64,000 nucleotides of DNA, taken from contig DCFW01000027.1 in NCBI GenBank assembly GCA_002315435.1, forward strand, positions 62,001 through 126,000. Reading direction: 5' to 3'. Positions 62,316 to 64,000 of this stretch are shown here, one piece after another. The notes below the pieces were generated by a model. It saw only the letters and a program-made list of their open reading frames with translations, had not been told where the DNA came from and did no database searches. The position numbers and the translations under genes were made by a program. Source of the DNA: Bacteroidales bacterium UBA1794 (lineage in GTDB: Bacteria; Bacteroidota; Bacteroidia; Bacteroidales; Bacteroidaceae). Positions within the stretch are counted from its first letter, which is position 1, and the number at the start of each line of letters is the position of its first letter.

Positions 62316-62338
62316 TATCTTTGCTCATTGCAAAGATA
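62316..62338. promoter_or_regulatory. Face-to-face -7 boxes between the flippase gene and rsmA
   Basis: A plus-strand TATCTTTG (62316-62323, for rsmA) and a minus-strand TATCTTTG (62331-62338, for the flippase gene) form a perfect inverted repeat with only 7 bp between. Each predicted start site falls in the spacer or at the edge of the other box, so the two promoters must compete. Confidence 0.55.
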
Positions 62339-62384
62339 TATGTTATCTTTAAAAAACGCGTAATAAATGCATTAATTTTATAGA

Positions 62385-63188
62385 ATGAAAACTGTAAAGC
62401 CAAAAAAATTTCTTGGACAACACTTCTTAAAGGATCTACTCATCGCCAATCGCATTGCTGATACGGTAGATACTATGCCAAATATCCCAATTCTTGAAGT
62501 CGGTCCAGGAATGGGTGTCCTAACCCAATTCTTACTAAAAAAAGGCAGAGCACTAAAAGTTGTTGAATTAGATGATGAATCCGTACAATACTTAAGAAGC
62601 AATTATCCGAATCTCGAAGATAACATCATTGAAGACGATTTCCTAAAAATGCACCTTGAAAACACCTTTGAAGGTGAACCATTCGTGTTAACCGGAAATT
62701 ATCCATATAATATATCAAGCCAAATCTTCTTTAAAATGCTTGAAAACAAAGAGCTTATTCCTTGCTGCACCGGAATGATACAACGAGAAGTGGCACAACG
62801 CATAGCATCTGAGCCCGGTCATAAAGCCTATGGAATATTAAGCGTATTGATTCAAGCTTGGTATGATGTAGAATATTTATTTACTGTGGACGAAAATGTT
62901 TTTTCACCGCCACCAAAAGTAAAAAGTGCAGTGATCAGAATGACTCGTAACCAAAAGAATTCGCTAGGATGTAATGAAAAACTTTTTAAGCAAGTAATAA
63001 AAACCACATTCAATCAAAGAAGAAAAACATTGCGCAATTCGATAAAACCTATCTTAGGCAATGATTGTAAATTGACTGAGAATGAGTTTTTCAACAAACG
63101 TCCCGAGCAGCTTTCAGTTGAACAGTTCATTGATTTGACCAATGAGGTCGACAATGTTATGAAAGAAAGGGGAAACATTCCGGAATAA
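62385..63188 (+). CDS. rsmA: 16S rRNA (A1518/A1519) dimethyltransferase RsmA/KsgA
   Basis: RsmA dimethylates two adjacent adenosines near the 3' end of 16S rRNA during 30S assembly. The 267-residue protein has FLGQHFLKD at the N-terminus, the SAM motif LEVGPGMGVLTQ (about 39-50), the catalytic motif IV GNYPYNISS (about 105-113), and the C-terminal helical domain with FSPPPKVKSAVIRM and FNQRRKTLRNSI. All motifs are intact and the length is normal. It is a single gene. Confidence 0.96.
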   Translation: MKTVKPKKFLGQHFLKDLLIANRIADTVDTMPNIPILEVGPGMGVLTQFLLKKGRALKVVELDDESVQYLRSNYPNLEDNIIEDDFLKMHLENTFEGEPFVLTGNYPYNISSQIFFKMLENKELIPCCTGMIQREVAQRIASEPGHKAYGILSVLIQAWYDVEYLFTVDENVFSPPPKVKSAVIRMTRNQKNSLGCNEKLFKQVIKTTFNQRRKTLRNSIKPILGNDCKLTENEFFNKRPEQLSVEQFIDLTNEVDNVMKERGNIPE

Positions 63189-63355
63189 AACCAATATAGC
63201 CATAACTCATTTTTCTATTTTAACAAGCAAATGCACAAAAAAATGCAGCTTTGAATTAAAAAAAATGATAAAATGCTAGAATGTAATAAAAAAAATACTT
63301 TAATTTGTACAAAATTGATTGTTAGGGGCAACCTAATAAAATAAAACGTTTATAC

Positions 63356-64000
63356 ATGATGGACACTCAGGACACTAATATTTCTCAAAATGAGGAAAAA
63401 TTAGAAGAAAACAAATCAGTACCTACAGCAGAGACACTTAACAGTGATAGTGAGGTTACTAGTACGACAACAGACACCCAAGCGGAAGTACCTGTTGCCG
63501 AAGAGGTTGCTACACCTAATATTCCAGATGCTGCTGAGACTGAGAATCAAACGGAGGATGCTATAAATCTAGCTCCACAAAACAAGGAAGAAGTTTTAAA
63601 CAGGATGAAAGAAATAGCTGAAAACACAGAACATCTAGACAAACAAGAAGTGGATGCTCTGAAACAAGCTTTCTACAAATTTCACCACAATGAACAAGAA
63701 GAGGCTAAATTGAAGTTCATTGAAAATGGTGGGAAAGAAGAAGATTTTCATCCAGAACAGGATCCTCTTGAACCCGAATTCAAGGATGCAATGGCAAAAA
63801 TTAAAGTACAACGGAATGTCATAGTTGCAGAAATTGAAAAAGAGAAAGAAGAGAATCTTGCTAAGAAACTTTCCATCATTGATAAAATAAAGGTTTTCGT
63901 TGAAAATCCAGAAGAGGTAAATAAACAATATAGCGAGTTCAAGAGACTGCAACAAGATTGGAATAACATAAGACTTGTTCCTGAAGGTAAAGCAAACGAA
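63356..64000 (+). CDS. DUF349-domain protein, N-terminal part only
   Basis: The frame starts with ATG at 63356 (or the next ATG at 63359) and is open to the window end, giving 215 residues. The first about 75 residues are acidic and low-complexity (Glu, Thr, Ala, Asn rich), probably disordered. A helical DUF349 region follows, with NRMKEIAENTEHLDKQEVDA, ALKQAFYKFHHNEQEEAKLK and VNKQYSEFKRLQQDWNNIRL. DUF349 proteins are long helical repeat proteins common in Bacteroidetes, with no settled function. The rest lies outside the window. Confidence 0.87.
   Translation, partial: MMDTQDTNISQNEEKLEENKSVPTAETLNSDSEVTSTTTDTQAEVPVAEEVATPNIPDAAETENQTEDAINLAPQNKEEVLNRMKEIAENTEHLDKQEVDALKQAFYKFHHNEQEEAKLKFIENGGKEEDFHPEQDPLEPEFKDAMAKIKVQRNVIVAEIEKEKEENLAKKLSIIDKIKVFVENPEEVNKQYSEFKRLQQDWNNIRLVPEGKANE

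Overview
This window looks like chromosomal DNA from a Bacteroidales bacterium, most likely Bacteroides or a close relative. The signs are a SusC/SusD outer-membrane pair, exported GH2 and GH43 glycosidases, an AT-rich composition, weak Shine-Dalgarno sequences, and recurrent -7 boxes of the form TAnnTTTG, sometimes with a TTTG element 18-20 bp upstream. I cannot name the species. There is no phage, integrase, complete insertion sequence, CRISPR array or rRNA; the only stable RNA genes seen are tmRNA and a candidate 6S RNA.

Layout. 1-3.3 kb: start of a SusD-like lipoprotein gene (cut by the window edge) and a complete susC. 3.9-7.0 kb: a solitary fabH, a hipBA toxin-antitoxin pair with a palindromic operator, and an unknown membrane protein. 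7.2-9.7 kb: a 22-bp tandem repeat, then a coiled-coil gene, zapA, a candidate 6S RNA and RNase Y. 9.8-15.0 kb (minus strand): PHP phosphoesterase, EamA transporter, a tandem-domain GH43 enzyme, a YjbR protein and LrgAB. 15.3-23.6 kb (plus strand): GIN-domain lipoprotein, tmRNA, superoxide dismutase, GNAT acetyltransferase, type II NADH dehydrogenase, then a C1 peptidase / Pif1-like helicase / Sua5 operon. 23.7-25.8 kb: flavodiiron protein and a radical SAM protein. 25.9-26.2 kb: a GH43 pseudogene fragment. 26.3-30.3 kb: a four-gene glycolipid operon (GT39, GT2, duplicated LAB_N protein, UDP-sugar epimerase). 30.3-33.1 kb: a MarR regulator and a four-domain CoA-disulfide-reductase/rhodanese/TusA/DsrE2 fusion. 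33.6-41.6 kb (minus strand): flavin reductase, groES-groEL, hisS, a zinc peptidase, mgsA, GT2 and mtaB. 41.7-44.9 kb (plus strand): acyl-CoA ligase, small lipoprotein, a second copy of the 22-bp repeat family, and an EFR1-type flavodoxin/ferredoxin. 45.0-51.6 kb (minus strand): a complete seven-gene hdrCBA-flxDCBA operon. 51.8-57.3 kb: rpsF-rpsR-rplI, a MarR regulator, an exported GH2 enzyme and a thioesterase. 57.4-64.0 kb: malic enzyme, PepD, a flippase-like membrane protein, RsmA and the start of a DUF349 protein.

Themes. Much of the window concerns anaerobic redox metabolism and oxygen defence: Hdr-Flx electron bifurcation, EFR1, flavodiiron protein, NDH-2, superoxide dismutase and the sulfur-handling fusion. 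The GT39/GT2/LAB_N/epimerase operon has every class of part expected for polyprenyl-phosphate-linked sugar addition to an envelope lipid, possibly galacturonic acid. Several gene starts are placed downstream of longer possible starts because a -7 box overlaps or follows the longer start.
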